This document shows, one piece after another, positions 1 through 6,310 of a stretch of DNA of 8,816 bases (the stretch's first letter is position 1; each line of letters begins with the position of its first letter). The notes beneath the pieces are model-generated. The model had not been told where the DNA came from and did not search any database. It saw nothing but the letters and a program-made list of their open reading frames with translations. Made by a program: the position numbers and the translations under genes. The DNA lies in contig CAIPUQ010000617.1 in the NCBI GenBank assembly GCA_903868295.1, forward strand, positions 1-8,816, read 5' to 3'. Source of the stretch: an uncultured Roseiflexaceae bacterium. Lineage in GTDB: Bacteria; Chloroflexota; Chloroflexia; Chloroflexales; Roseiflexaceae.

Positions 1-291
1 GCAGGTGTCAGCGAAAGTTATCTGACCCAGGTGTTTCAAAATGAACTCGGCGTCACACCCTGGACGTATTTGGCTCGCTACCGCATCGCAAAAGCATGCC
101 ATGCATTACGAGCAAGCGACGAAAGTATTACGGATATTGCGATTTCGGTGGGGTTTGACGATCCGGGTTATTTCAGCAAGGTATTTCGCAGCGAAGTAGG
201 GATGTCCCCGCGTGAGTATCGGAGCAGTGTAGATTATTCGGCAGAGCATATTCCGTTTCGTATCCCCGAAATCGGTGAGGTGCCGGATTGA
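1..291 (+). CDS. AraC/XylS-family transcriptional regulator, C-terminal DNA-binding end (partial at 5' side)
   Basis: The frame is open from base 1 and ends at TGA 289-291, so this is the last 96 codons of a longer gene. It is a DNA-binding regulator. The visible part starts inside the first helix-turn-helix (GVSESYLTQVFQNELG). It continues through the linker helix (TPWTYLARYRIAKACHAL) and the second helix-turn-helix (SITDIAISVGFDDPGYFSKVF), and ends with the family's GMSPREYR signature. About 22 further residues follow the domain. The N-terminal sensing or receiver domain lies outside the window, so I cannot tell a classical AraC protein from a YesN-type response regulator. GTG at 31 is in frame but lies inside the domain and is not a plausible start. 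No hairpin terminator is visible before the next gene 65 bases downstream. The family call is very secure; the target and ligand are unknown. Confidence 0.93.
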   Translation, partial: AGVSESYLTQVFQNELGVTPWTYLARYRIAKACHALRASDESITDIAISVGFDDPGYFSKVFRSEVGMSPREYRSSVDYSAEHIPFRIPEIGEVPD

Positions 292-294
292 CCG

Positions 295-300
295 TATAAT
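295..300 (+). promoter_or_regulatory. Candidate -10 element (TATAAT) upstream of the LacI-family gene
   Basis: A perfect TATAAT lies just after the AraC-type stop codon and 57 bases before the LacI-type start. Transcription would begin near 307. No convincing -35 hexamer sits 16-18 bases upstream (the 17-bp position reads TCGGTG), and there is no TGn extension. The promoter would therefore be weak or activator-dependent, or the match is chance. Confidence 0.35.
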
Positions 301-337
301 AGCGTTAATCAACTGACTGTCCGTTTATCGATCCTTT

Positions 338-345
338 CAGGAGGT
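338..345 (+). promoter_or_regulatory. Ribosome binding site for the LacI-family gene
   Basis: CAGGAGGT is a near-complete anti-Shine-Dalgarno match. It ends 11 bases before ATG 357, a slightly long but usable spacing. It supports that ATG as the start. The 3' half of the site is the left arm of the small palindrome AGGTAGTTACCT at 342-353. Confidence 0.7.
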
Positions 346-356
346 AGTTACCTGCC

Positions 357-1382
357 ATGCCAAAGGCTCGTGTCACAATCGAAGACGTTGCCCGTGCGTG
401 TCATGTATCGGTCGCAACAGTATCCATGGTGCTGAGTGGTAAACCTGGTATCAACGCTCTGACGCGCAAACGTGTTGCGGCAGTCGCGCAGACGATGGGC
501 TATCAGCGCCGCATCAGAGTAAGCGAAAAACCCTTGCGGCGGATTGCCGTCGTGGTCGACCAGACCGAAAACTCTGAAGCAATGTCTTCGGGATTTGTCC
601 ACCGGTTGATCCAAGGAACCACAGAAATCATCGAAAAATTCCGGATGCAATGTGATGTCGTGCTGGTCGAACGAACGATGTTTATCGATGAAGAACTCAC
701 CAACCTCGCACAACGTCAATTTGATGCTGCCATGGTTATTGCGACCGAGGCAGACCGCGAATTCAATGCACGACTGCTCGATCTGGGTATTCCGGTCGTT
801 TTGGTCGGCATGTTTTCGGATACGTTGTATGCAGACGCGGTGCAGATTAATCATTACAGCTGTATGTACGACTTGGTCAGTCACGTCATATCGACGGGTC
901 ATCGCCACATCGGGATGATCGGTGGCCAAGATTCGTTCATACCCAATTTGCGCTACCGTTTTCACGGTTTTTTGCATGCAATGGCCGATCATGGCCTTGC
1001 ACCAGACTACATCGAACCCTGTACGAACAACGATGCGAGTATCCGTGCAGCAACAGAGCGCATGCTCGAGCGCTACCCAGAAATGACCGCAATGATTTGC
1101 CGCGACGATACAATCGCGCACGGGGTCCTCAAAGTCTTGCACGAACGTGGCATCGCGGTGCCGGGGCGGATGACCGTGACGGGGTTCGGTGACGTGAACG
1201 GATCGACCGAAGAAAGCGCACTGACGACGGTACAAATCGATGCCCATACCATGGGCATGTTGGCCGTCAATGTGATGATGAACCGCCTGCGTGTGCCTGC
1301 CATGATGCCCATTACTGCTGTTATTCATGCACCGCTGTGTATTCGTGCAACGAGTGGGCCGCCGCCACTGCGTACAAACTAG
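357..1382 (+). CDS. LacI/GalR-family transcriptional regulator
   Basis: A 341-residue repressor-type regulator of the usual LacI length. Residues about 6-50 form the LacI helix-turn-helix (VTIEDVARACHVSVATVSMV, followed by LSG and MGYQ). Residues about 62-333 resemble the periplasmic-binding-protein-like effector domain. That part contains a GHRHIGMIGG segment (about 181-190), an RDDTIAHGVLKVL segment (about 249-261) and a GFGDVN segment followed by LTTVQID (about 276-295). The usual hinge helix between the domains, normally containing a YxPNxxAR-like stretch, is replaced by the basic sequence QRRIRVSEKPLRR. The start is fixed by the strong Shine-Dalgarno and by the domain beginning within six residues. 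It lies 31 bases upstream of the dehydratase gene on the same strand, so it is probably co-transcribed and may control this locus and itself. LacI ligands are usually sugars, polyols or their phosphates; the actual ligand is not deducible. Confidence 0.95.
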   Translation: MPKARVTIEDVARACHVSVATVSMVLSGKPGINALTRKRVAAVAQTMGYQRRIRVSEKPLRRIAVVVDQTENSEAMSSGFVHRLIQGTTEIIEKFRMQCDVVLVERTMFIDEELTNLAQRQFDAAMVIATEADREFNARLLDLGIPVVLVGMFSDTLYADAVQINHYSCMYDLVSHVISTGHRHIGMIGGQDSFIPNLRYRFHGFLHAMADHGLAPDYIEPCTNNDASIRAATERMLERYPEMTAMICRDDTIAHGVLKVLHERGIAVPGRMTVTGFGDVNGSTEESALTTVQIDAHTMGMLAVNVMMNRLRVPAMMPITAVIHAPLCIRATSGPPPLRTN

Positions 1383-1403
1383 TCGGATTTCTGGTGCCGG
1401 ATT

Positions 1404-1407
1404 GGAG
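1404..1407 (+). promoter_or_regulatory. Ribosome binding site that decides the dehydratase start (GTG 1414)
   Basis: GGAG ends 6 bases before GTG 1414. An in-frame ATG at 1327 would overlap the LacI-type gene by 56 bases. It would also add 29 residues with no counterpart in known dehydratase large subunits, which begin a few residues before the conserved KRF. GTG 1414 gives MAGLKRF, close to the Klebsiella/Salmonella N-terminus MRSKRF. Confidence 0.75.
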
Positions 1408-1413
1408 AACGCA

Positions 1414-3648
1414 GTGGCTGGATTGAAACGATTTCGTGTCCTCGAAGAACGTGATATTAATCGCGAGACATTCGTCGAATCATGGCCCGAAGCGGGGCTA
1501 ATGGTTGCAGATAGTCCGTACGACCCTGCGCCGTCGATTCGCATCGTCGATGGCCGTATTGTCGAACTCGACGGTCGCGCCGAAGAAGACTTTGACACCC
1601 TCGATGTGTATATCGCACGTCACGGGATTGACCTCGCAGTTGCACCCGAGGCAATGGCACTCGATTCGTTGACGATTGCGCACATGCTGGCCGACATCAA
1701 TGTCCCACGAGCGCTGGTGTTGCGCCTGGCAACGGGCTGTACACCTGCCAAACTGGTCGACATTATGCGTCACATGAACGTGCTCGAAATGATGAATGGA
1801 TTGGCCAAAATGCGTGTCCGGCGCATCCCCGCCAATCAGGCACATGTCACCAATCGCCGCGAAAACCCGGCATTGTTAGCTGCCGACGCCGCCGAAGCCG
1901 CGCTGCGCGGATTCGCAGAGCTCGAGACAACGGTCGGGGTGGCCCGTGCCGCACCGTTCAACGCGCTCGCTATCCTCGTCGGCGCACAAACCGGGCGCGG
2001 CGGGGTGATGACCCAATGTGCGGTCGAAGAATCACTGGGATTGCGCATCGCCATGAAGGGCTTGACGACATATGCCGAGACACTCTCGGTCTATGGCACC
2101 GAACAGGCATTCGTGGACGGCGACGATTCGCCATGGTCCAAGGCGTTCCTTGCGTCGGCGTATGCCTCGCGGGGGGTGAAAGTCCGCTTCACGTCGGGCA
2201 CGGGATCCGAGGCCTTGATGGGCAGTGCCGAACAGCGTTCGATGCTCTATCTCGAGGCGCGCTGCCTATGCGTGACCCGTGGTGCCGGGAGCCAAGGCGT
2301 CCAAAACGGATCGATTTCGTGCATTGCCCTCCCCGAATCATTGCCGGGCGGAGTGCGCGCCGTATTGGCCGAGAACTTGATGGCGTCGATGCTCGGGCTC
2401 GAAGTCGCCTCGGGCAATGATGCCCTGGCATCACATTCGGCGATCCGCAAATCAGCCAAACTCATGCTGCAGTTTATCCCGGGGACCGATTTTATTTTCT
2501 CTGGATACAGTGCCGTGCCCCGCAAAGACAACATGTTCGGCGGCGGCAATTTCGATGCAGACGACCTCGACGACTATGCCGTGTTGCAGCGTGACATGCA
2601 AATCGATGGCGGGACGCGTTCGATTACCGAAGACGAAGCCGAGGCGATCCGGCGCCGCGGCGCGCAGGCAATCCAGGCGGTCTATGCCGAACTGGGCTTC
2701 CCAGTCATCGCAGACGACGAAGTCGAGGCAGCAGTACAGGCCCATAGCAGTGACGACATGCCCGTGCGCGACATCGTGCCGGATTTGGTTGCTGCCGATG
2801 CCTTTTTGGCGGGCGACCGCAGCATGGTCGATGTCGTGGCCGCATTGGCGCGGCGCGGGTTCGCCGATGTCGCCGAGCATTTGTTGACCATGGGGCGACA
2901 GCGGATTGCCGCTGATTACCTCCAACCTGCCGCGATTTTTGGGCGTGATTTTGTGGTGCAGAGTGCCATCAATCAACCCAATGATTACACCGGGCCGGGT
3001 ACCGGCTATCGGGTCGAGGGTGCCCGCTGGCACGAGATGTCGCATATCCACCAAGCAAAATCCCCACGCGACTTCATCGTTGATCGGTTGGGGTCACCCA
3101 TCGAAAGCCTGGCAGGGTATGGCAATGCCAAACGTGGTGGGAGCACCGAGGTGGTGGTGGCTATCGGCCCTGCATTTGGGCGCATCATCACCAAAACCAT
3201 CGGTGGACTCGACCACGAAGAGGTCCTCAAAGCGGTGCTCACGGGTATCGCCGAAGAAGGCCTGATCGGCCGGGTCGTGCGGATCTGGCGGTCGTCGGAC
3301 TGCGCAGAGATTGGTCATGTCGGTGCAAAGTTGAGCGGTTCGGGTGTGTCGATTGGGATTCAGTCGCGTGGCACATCGATTATCCATCGTGTCGATTTGG
3401 CACGTCTCAACAATCTCGAGCTCTTTTCGCAGTCGCCCAGTATGACGCTCGACACCTACCGGGCTATGGGGCGCAACGCCGCCCGCTACGCAGCAGGCAA
3501 AATGACGACGCCGGTGCCGGTGTCGGTCGATAACTGGGCTCGCTTGCGGTTGATAGTCAAAACAGCGTTGCTGCACCGGCGCGAAAGTGAAGAAATCCGT
3601 GATTTGCCGCCCGAGGCACTGCGCTTCGATTGGGAACCAGAGGTATAA
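1414..3648 (+). CDS. pduCD: Coenzyme B12-dependent diol/glycerol dehydratase, fused large and medium subunits
   Basis: This enzyme converts 1,2-diols or glycerol to aldehydes by an adenosylcobalamin radical mechanism in the cytoplasm. Of 744 residues, about 1-553 match the large subunit (PduC/DhaB, about 554 residues) and about 574-744 match the core of the medium subunit (PduD/DhaC). The roughly 20 residues between them form a linker. Counted against my recollection of Klebsiella PduC with a one-residue offset, the active-site residues are present: Gln142, His144, Glu171, Glu222, Gln297, Asp336 and Ser363 (Klebsiella 141, 143, 170, 221, 296, 335, 362). The medium part carries SGSGVSIGIQSRGT (641-654) and NLELF. 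It lacks the N-terminal extension of PduD. Position 337 is Ala where Klebsiella has Gln336, and 362 is Phe where Klebsiella has Ser361. The stop lies 3 bases before the small-subunit gene. Family certainty is very high; diol versus glycerol preference is open. Confidence 0.96.
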   Translation: MAGLKRFRVLEERDINRETFVESWPEAGLMVADSPYDPAPSIRIVDGRIVELDGRAEEDFDTLDVYIARHGIDLAVAPEAMALDSLTIAHMLADINVPRALVLRLATGCTPAKLVDIMRHMNVLEMMNGLAKMRVRRIPANQAHVTNRRENPALLAADAAEAALRGFAELETTVGVARAAPFNALAILVGAQTGRGGVMTQCAVEESLGLRIAMKGLTTYAETLSVYGTEQAFVDGDDSPWSKAFLASAYASRGVKVRFTSGTGSEALMGSAEQRSMLYLEARCLCVTRGAGSQGVQNGSISCIALPESLPGGVRAVLAENLMASMLGLEVASGNDALASHSAIRKSAKLMLQFIPGTDFIFSGYSAVPRKDNMFGGGNFDADDLDDYAVLQRDMQIDGGTRSITEDEAEAIRRRGAQAIQAVYAELGFPVIADDEVEAAVQAHSSDDMPVRDIVPDLVAADAFLAGDRSMVDVVAALARRGFADVAEHLLTMGRQRIAADYLQPAAIFGRDFVVQSAINQPNDYTGPGTGYRVEGARWHEMSHIHQAKSPRDFIVDRLGSPIESLAGYGNAKRGGSTEVVVAIGPAFGRIITKTIGGLDHEEVLKAVLTGIAEEGLIGRVVRIWRSSDCAEIGHVGAKLSGSGVSIGIQSRGTSIIHRVDLARLNNLELFSQSPSMTLDTYRAMGRNAARYAAGKMTTPVPVSVDNWARLRLIVKTALLHRRESEEIRDLPPEALRFDWEPEV
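3639..3643 (+). promoter_or_regulatory. Ribosome binding site of the small-subunit gene, inside the end of the fused gene
   Basis: AGAGG overlaps the last codons of the fused dehydratase gene and sits 8 bases before ATG 3652. With only 3 bases between stop and start, the two genes are probably translationally coupled. This would keep the subunits in fixed ratio. Confidence 0.6.
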
Positions 3649-3651
3649 GCA

Positions 3652-4062
3652 ATGCCCACCTACCCACTCTACGACAACGAAGGCGACACGCTCCAGGCAG
3701 CCAATGGCCGCCCGCTGCGTGATGTGACGATCGAGGGTGCTCTGGACGGTTCGTTGCGTATCGAGGATTTGCAGGTGCACCGCAGTGCCTTGCTGGCCCA
3801 AGCCGAGATAGCCCGCACCGCTGGTTATGTGCCGTTGGCGCAGAACTTCGCGCGGGCAGCCGAATTGACCGTCGTACCGCGTGGCGAGATTATCGAAATG
3901 TACAACGTGCTCCGCCCCGGTCGCGCGCGCCGTGAAGAGCTCGATGCACTTGCGGATCGCCTCGAACAGCAGTTTGCTGCTCCATTGTGTGCGGCCATGG
4001 TGCGCGAGGCGGCCGAGGTGTATACGGCCCGAGGACTGTTGCGTCATCCCGACGCACTCTGA
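3652..4062 (+). CDS. pduE: Diol/glycerol dehydratase small subunit
   Basis: A 136-residue gamma subunit that completes the B12-dependent dehydratase complex with the fused large/medium chain. It matches PduE/DhaE along its core. Near 25-50 it has a DVTIEGALDG segment followed by LRIEDLQVHRSALLAQAEIA. At about 55-75 it has AGYVPLAQNFARAAELTVVP, then EIIEMYNVLRPGRARREEL and a C-terminal CAAMVREAAEVY. PduE of Salmonella/Klebsiella is about 173 residues, and its N-terminal extension of roughly 35 residues is absent here. The length is closer to glycerol dehydratase small subunits. The gene starts 3 bases after the fused gene's stop, and a strong hairpin terminator follows 18 bases after its own stop, so it closes the operon. 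No reactivating-factor gene (DdrAB/PduGH type) follows directly. Confidence 0.95.
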   Translation: MPTYPLYDNEGDTLQAANGRPLRDVTIEGALDGSLRIEDLQVHRSALLAQAEIARTAGYVPLAQNFARAAELTVVPRGEIIEMYNVLRPGRARREELDALADRLEQQFAAPLCAAMVREAAEVYTARGLLRHPDAL

Positions 4063-4080
4063 ACTACAGGGTGGGAATGT

Positions 4081-4118
4081 ACGCCACAACTCATTGTATG
4101 AGTTGTGGCGTTTGGTTT
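4081..4118 (+). terminator. Rho-independent terminator after the dehydratase operon
   Basis: A perfect 14-bp inverted repeat (4081-4094 with 4098-4111) closes on the loop TGT. The arm reads ACGCCACAACTCAT. It is followed by a T-rich run TTTGGTTT. It begins 18 bases after the small-subunit stop, the expected place for transcript release. The tail is interrupted by GG, so termination may be incomplete. Confidence 0.82.
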
Positions 4119-4173
4119 AGGTGATGCTGGATACGAGGCAAATGCGACGCGTATGAACGCAACAAACTCACAA

Positions 4174-4203
4174 TTGACAACAGATGTGATGAGGGGGTAC
4201 AAT
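4174..4203 (+). promoter_or_regulatory. Sigma-70-type promoter of the ABC transporter operon
   Basis: A perfect TTGACA (4174-4179) and TACAAT (4198-4203) are separated by 18 bases. This is the strongest promoter match in the window. Transcription would begin near 4210, leaving a leader of about 110 bases before ATG 4320. A 7-bp inverted repeat, TTGACAA (4174-4180) and TTGTCAA (4208-4214), brackets the promoter with arm centres 34 bp apart. It could bind a regulator there. Confidence 0.75.
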
Positions 4204-4245
4204 ACGCTTGTCAAATCATCTCTTTTTCAACGAGCCATCAGGTTC

Positions 4246-4258
4246 TCATGTGACATGA
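4246..4258 (+). promoter_or_regulatory. Palindrome in the transporter leader, candidate operator
   Basis: TCATGTGACATGA is a perfect 6-bp inverted repeat about one central G. Beyond it, GTTC on the left matches GAAC on the right if one base is skipped. It lies about 36-48 bases downstream of the predicted transcription start, a position where a bound repressor could block transcription. I did not see a second copy upstream of the LacI-type gene. Which protein binds it, if any, is unknown. Confidence 0.4.
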
Positions 4259-4306
4259 CGAACGTGGTGGGGGTTGAGTGAGAGGGAGCGACGTAGATGA
4301 TTGTCG

Positions 4307-4312
4307 AAGGAG
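4307..4312 (+). promoter_or_regulatory. Ribosome binding site that decides the binding-protein start (ATG 4320)
   Basis: AAGGAG ends 7 bases before ATG 4320. An in-frame start further upstream at 4278 would put 14 mostly polar residues in front of the lipoprotein signal peptide and has no better site. ATG 4320 gives a standard signal sequence. Confidence 0.85.
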
Positions 4313-4319
4313 ACAGAGA

Positions 4320-6173
4320 ATGAAGTTCCGCTTCAAAGCCCTGGCTTCACTGCTCGTAATGGCCTTCTTGGTCGTTGCATGTGGTGGCGCCGCAGCCCCA
4401 GCAGCAGAGCCAACCGCAGCACCAGCTGAGGAAGCTCCTGCAGCAGAGCCAACCGCAGCACCAGCCGAAGAAGCACCTGCTGAAGAACCAGCACCTGCAA
4501 ACGGTTTGGCTGAAGTTGCTCGCGAAGACACCCTGAACTTGGCATGGTCGATTGCCAACCCAGGCGTGACGAACCCATGGGCAACCGTAGGCTACACCCA
4601 CCAGAACGGCAACGCACTGTTGTGGGAACCATTGTCCTACTATGCCATCTTTGCTGACAAGGAAGTTCCTTGGTTGGCAGACAGCATGGAGTACACCAAG
4701 CCAGACTTCACCGAGTTGACCATCAAGATGAACAAGGATGCCAAGTGGAGCGACGGCGTAGCTGTCACTGCCAAGGACGTTGTGTTCACCTTCGAAGGCC
4801 AGATGAAGAACGAAAAGCTTGGTTACCATGCTCAGTTCGACCAGTACGTCAAAGAAGTCAAGGCAGTGGACGATCTGACGGCCGTTGTGACCTTCAAGAT
4901 CCCAGCCCCTCGCTTCGCCTTCGAAGTACTGATGTTGAAGTTCGACACTGGTATTCCGATCGTTCCTGCACACATTCTGTCGGCTCAGGCTGACGTGAAT
5001 GAGTTCGCAGGCGGCAACGACATGCCTCACTCCGGTGGGTACAATGTCGTTCTCTGGGACGAAAACCAGAAGATCATGGACGTCCGTGAAGACTGGTGGG
5101 CTGTTGCGGCTGGCCGCATCGGCGCTCCTGAAGTCAAGCGTGTCGTGATCACCAACATCGGTGGCACGGTCGGTCAGAACATGGACGTGGTCGCACAGAA
5201 AGTTGTCAACAACGAGTACGACGCAACCCTGGACATGCGCTCATCGGTCATCGGCAACATCTTGAAGCAAAACGACAAGGTGACCACCCACACCGGCAAC
5301 AACCCACCATACGGATACCTCGACTGGTGGCCAAACAGCTTGTGGATGAACACCCAAATCGCTCCGTACAACGACGTTCGCGTCCGCCGCGCCATCAGCT
5401 TGGCTGTTGACCGCGACAAGATCGACGAAGTCATCTACGAAGGCGCCAAAGTCACCACCATCTATCCGTTCCCGCTGTACCCAGGCTTGCAGAAGTTCGT
5501 TGACACCGCTGGTGTCAAGGCACTGGTTGAGAAGTATCAGCCACGCAAGTACGACGTCGCCGAGTCCGAGAAGTTGATGACCGAAGCCGGCTTCACCAAG
5601 AACGCCGACATGTTGTGGGAAAAAGACGGCAAGACCGTCAACGCAGTCATCAACGGCTTCGAAGGCATTCACAGCGACATCGTTCCGGTGTTGGTCGAAA
5701 TGCTGAAGTCCGCTGGCTTCGATGCTGACGTGAACTTCGGTTCCGATGCATACCAGAACATGGCAGACGGCAAAGAAGGCTTGTACATGTTCGGGCACGG
5801 CGCTTCCTTGGGTGACCCAGAAGCCGCTTTGCAGCTGTTCCACAGCCGCTACAGCGCAGCAATTGGCACCACCTCGGGCGGCAACCGCTTCTCCCGCTAC
5901 GTGAACGCTGACTACGACAAGATTTTGGACGAGATGGCACCTCTGGGTTCCGCAGATCCAAAGTTCACCGAGTTGGCAACGCAAGCAATGGAAATCTACT
6001 GGAAGGACCAGATCGACGTCCCAGTCATCCAGTGGCTCCACCGCATTCCTTACAACCAGACGTACTGGACCAACTGGCCAACGGCAGACAATGTCGCTGG
6101 TGGTGTGAACGGTGCCTTCTGGGCACAGACGTCACCACTGGTCATTGCGAACCTCAAGAAGGCTAGCAAGTAA
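4320..6173 (+). CDS. ABC transporter solute-binding lipoprotein, family 5 (peptide/nickel/oligosaccharide type)
   Basis: This extracellular, lipid-anchored receptor captures a solute and hands it to the two permeases encoded downstream. The 617-residue protein begins with a lipoprotein signal peptide (basic MKFRFK, hydrophobic core, lipobox VVAC with Cys21). A flexible Ala/Pro/Glu linker follows (about 22-62), containing two exact copies of AAEPTAAPAEEAP. The SBP_bac_5 domain follows, with WSDGVAVTAKDVVFTFE (143-159) and NDVRVRRAISLAVDRDKI (351-368), both typical of DppA/OppA-like proteins. Length is normal for the family. Family 5 proteins bind peptides, nickel, opines or oligosaccharides, so the ligand cannot be named. 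The LacI regulator and dehydratase next door make a sugar or polyol conjugate worth considering. Codon choice is strongly biased (AAG for Lys, AAC for Asn, CCA for Pro), unlike the dehydratase genes, which suggests high expression. Confidence 0.96.
   Translation: MKFRFKALASLLVMAFLVVACGGAAAPAAEPTAAPAEEAPAAEPTAAPAEEAPAEEPAPANGLAEVAREDTLNLAWSIANPGVTNPWATVGYTHQNGNALLWEPLSYYAIFADKEVPWLADSMEYTKPDFTELTIKMNKDAKWSDGVAVTAKDVVFTFEGQMKNEKLGYHAQFDQYVKEVKAVDDLTAVVTFKIPAPRFAFEVLMLKFDTGIPIVPAHILSAQADVNEFAGGNDMPHSGGYNVVLWDENQKIMDVREDWWAVAAGRIGAPEVKRVVITNIGGTVGQNMDVVAQKVVNNEYDATLDMRSSVIGNILKQNDKVTTHTGNNPPYGYLDWWPNSLWMNTQIAPYNDVRVRRAISLAVDRDKIDEVIYEGAKVTTIYPFPLYPGLQKFVDTAGVKALVEKYQPRKYDVAESEKLMTEAGFTKNADMLWEKDGKTVNAVINGFEGIHSDIVPVLVEMLKSAGFDADVNFGSDAYQNMADGKEGLYMFGHGASLGDPEAALQLFHSRYSAAIGTTSGGNRFSRYVNADYDKILDEMAPLGSADPKFTELATQAMEIYWKDQIDVPVIQWLHRIPYNQTYWTNWPTADNVAGGVNGAFWAQTSPLVIANLKKASK
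4401..4478 (+). repeat. Tandem 39-bp repeat encoding the lipoprotein linker
   Basis: Two adjacent 39-base units (4401-4439 and 4440-4478) each encode AAEPTAAPAEEAP (residues 28-40 and 41-53). The first 26 bases are identical between copies; the rest differ only at synonymous positions. A shorter degenerate third part (AEEPAPA) follows. This is an in-frame linker duplication that could vary in copy number between strains. Confidence 0.9.
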
Positions 6174-6186
6174 TCAGTTTCGTCGT

Positions 6187-6214
6187 CCGTCCGGCATCGC
6201 AAGATGCCGGACGG
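6187..6214 (+). other. Perfect hairpin between the binding-protein gene and the permease genes
   Basis: A 12-bp perfect stem (6187-6198 with 6203-6214, arm CCGTCCGGCATC) closes on the loop GCAA, a stable GNRA-type tetraloop. It begins 13 bases after the binding-protein stop and is followed only by TTTCC, a poor terminator tail. In many ABC importer operons a hairpin here stabilises the upstream message or partly terminates transcription, giving more binding protein than permease. That role is inference here. A smaller 6-bp hairpin with an AGGG loop (6278-6293) lies further along the same 149-base spacer. Confidence 0.8.
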
Positions 6215-6310
6215 TTTCCATCCCCCCTCCATTCCCAACACCCACCCTCGAAAACGCAAACGTAGAGTACTCGCCACAACGAGGGCGTTGTCTATCCACT
6301 GGCTGTAGCC

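Noticed and set aside
1327..1413. Upstream in-frame ATG that would lengthen the dehydratase by 29 residues
   Set aside because: It lies inside the LacI-type coding region, and the extra residues match nothing in the family. GTG 1414 has a good Shine-Dalgarno.
348..1598. Long open frame on the minus strand (416 codons) opposite the LacI-type gene
   Set aside because: It lies antisense to a clear LacI-family gene, has His/Arg/Cys-rich composition with no recognisable domain, and is expected from the codon pattern of the real gene.
3094..4089. Long open frame on the minus strand (331 codons) opposite the end of the dehydratase genes
   Set aside because: It overlaps two certain dehydratase coding regions and the terminator and shows no family motif.
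4131..4154. Spaced inverted repeat ATACG ... CGTAT upstream of the transporter promoter
   Set aside because: The arms are only 5 bp and 14 bases apart, which is expected by chance in a region of this size.
4255..4281. Eight-codon upstream reading frame in the transporter leader (ATG 4255 to TGA 4281)
   Set aside because: There is no adequate ribosome binding site and no attenuator-like codon run, so it is most likely chance.
5241..6041. Long open frame on the minus strand (266 codons) opposite the binding-protein gene
   Set aside because: It is a mirror of the biased codons of the binding-protein gene, with Val/His/Gln-rich, low-complexity composition.
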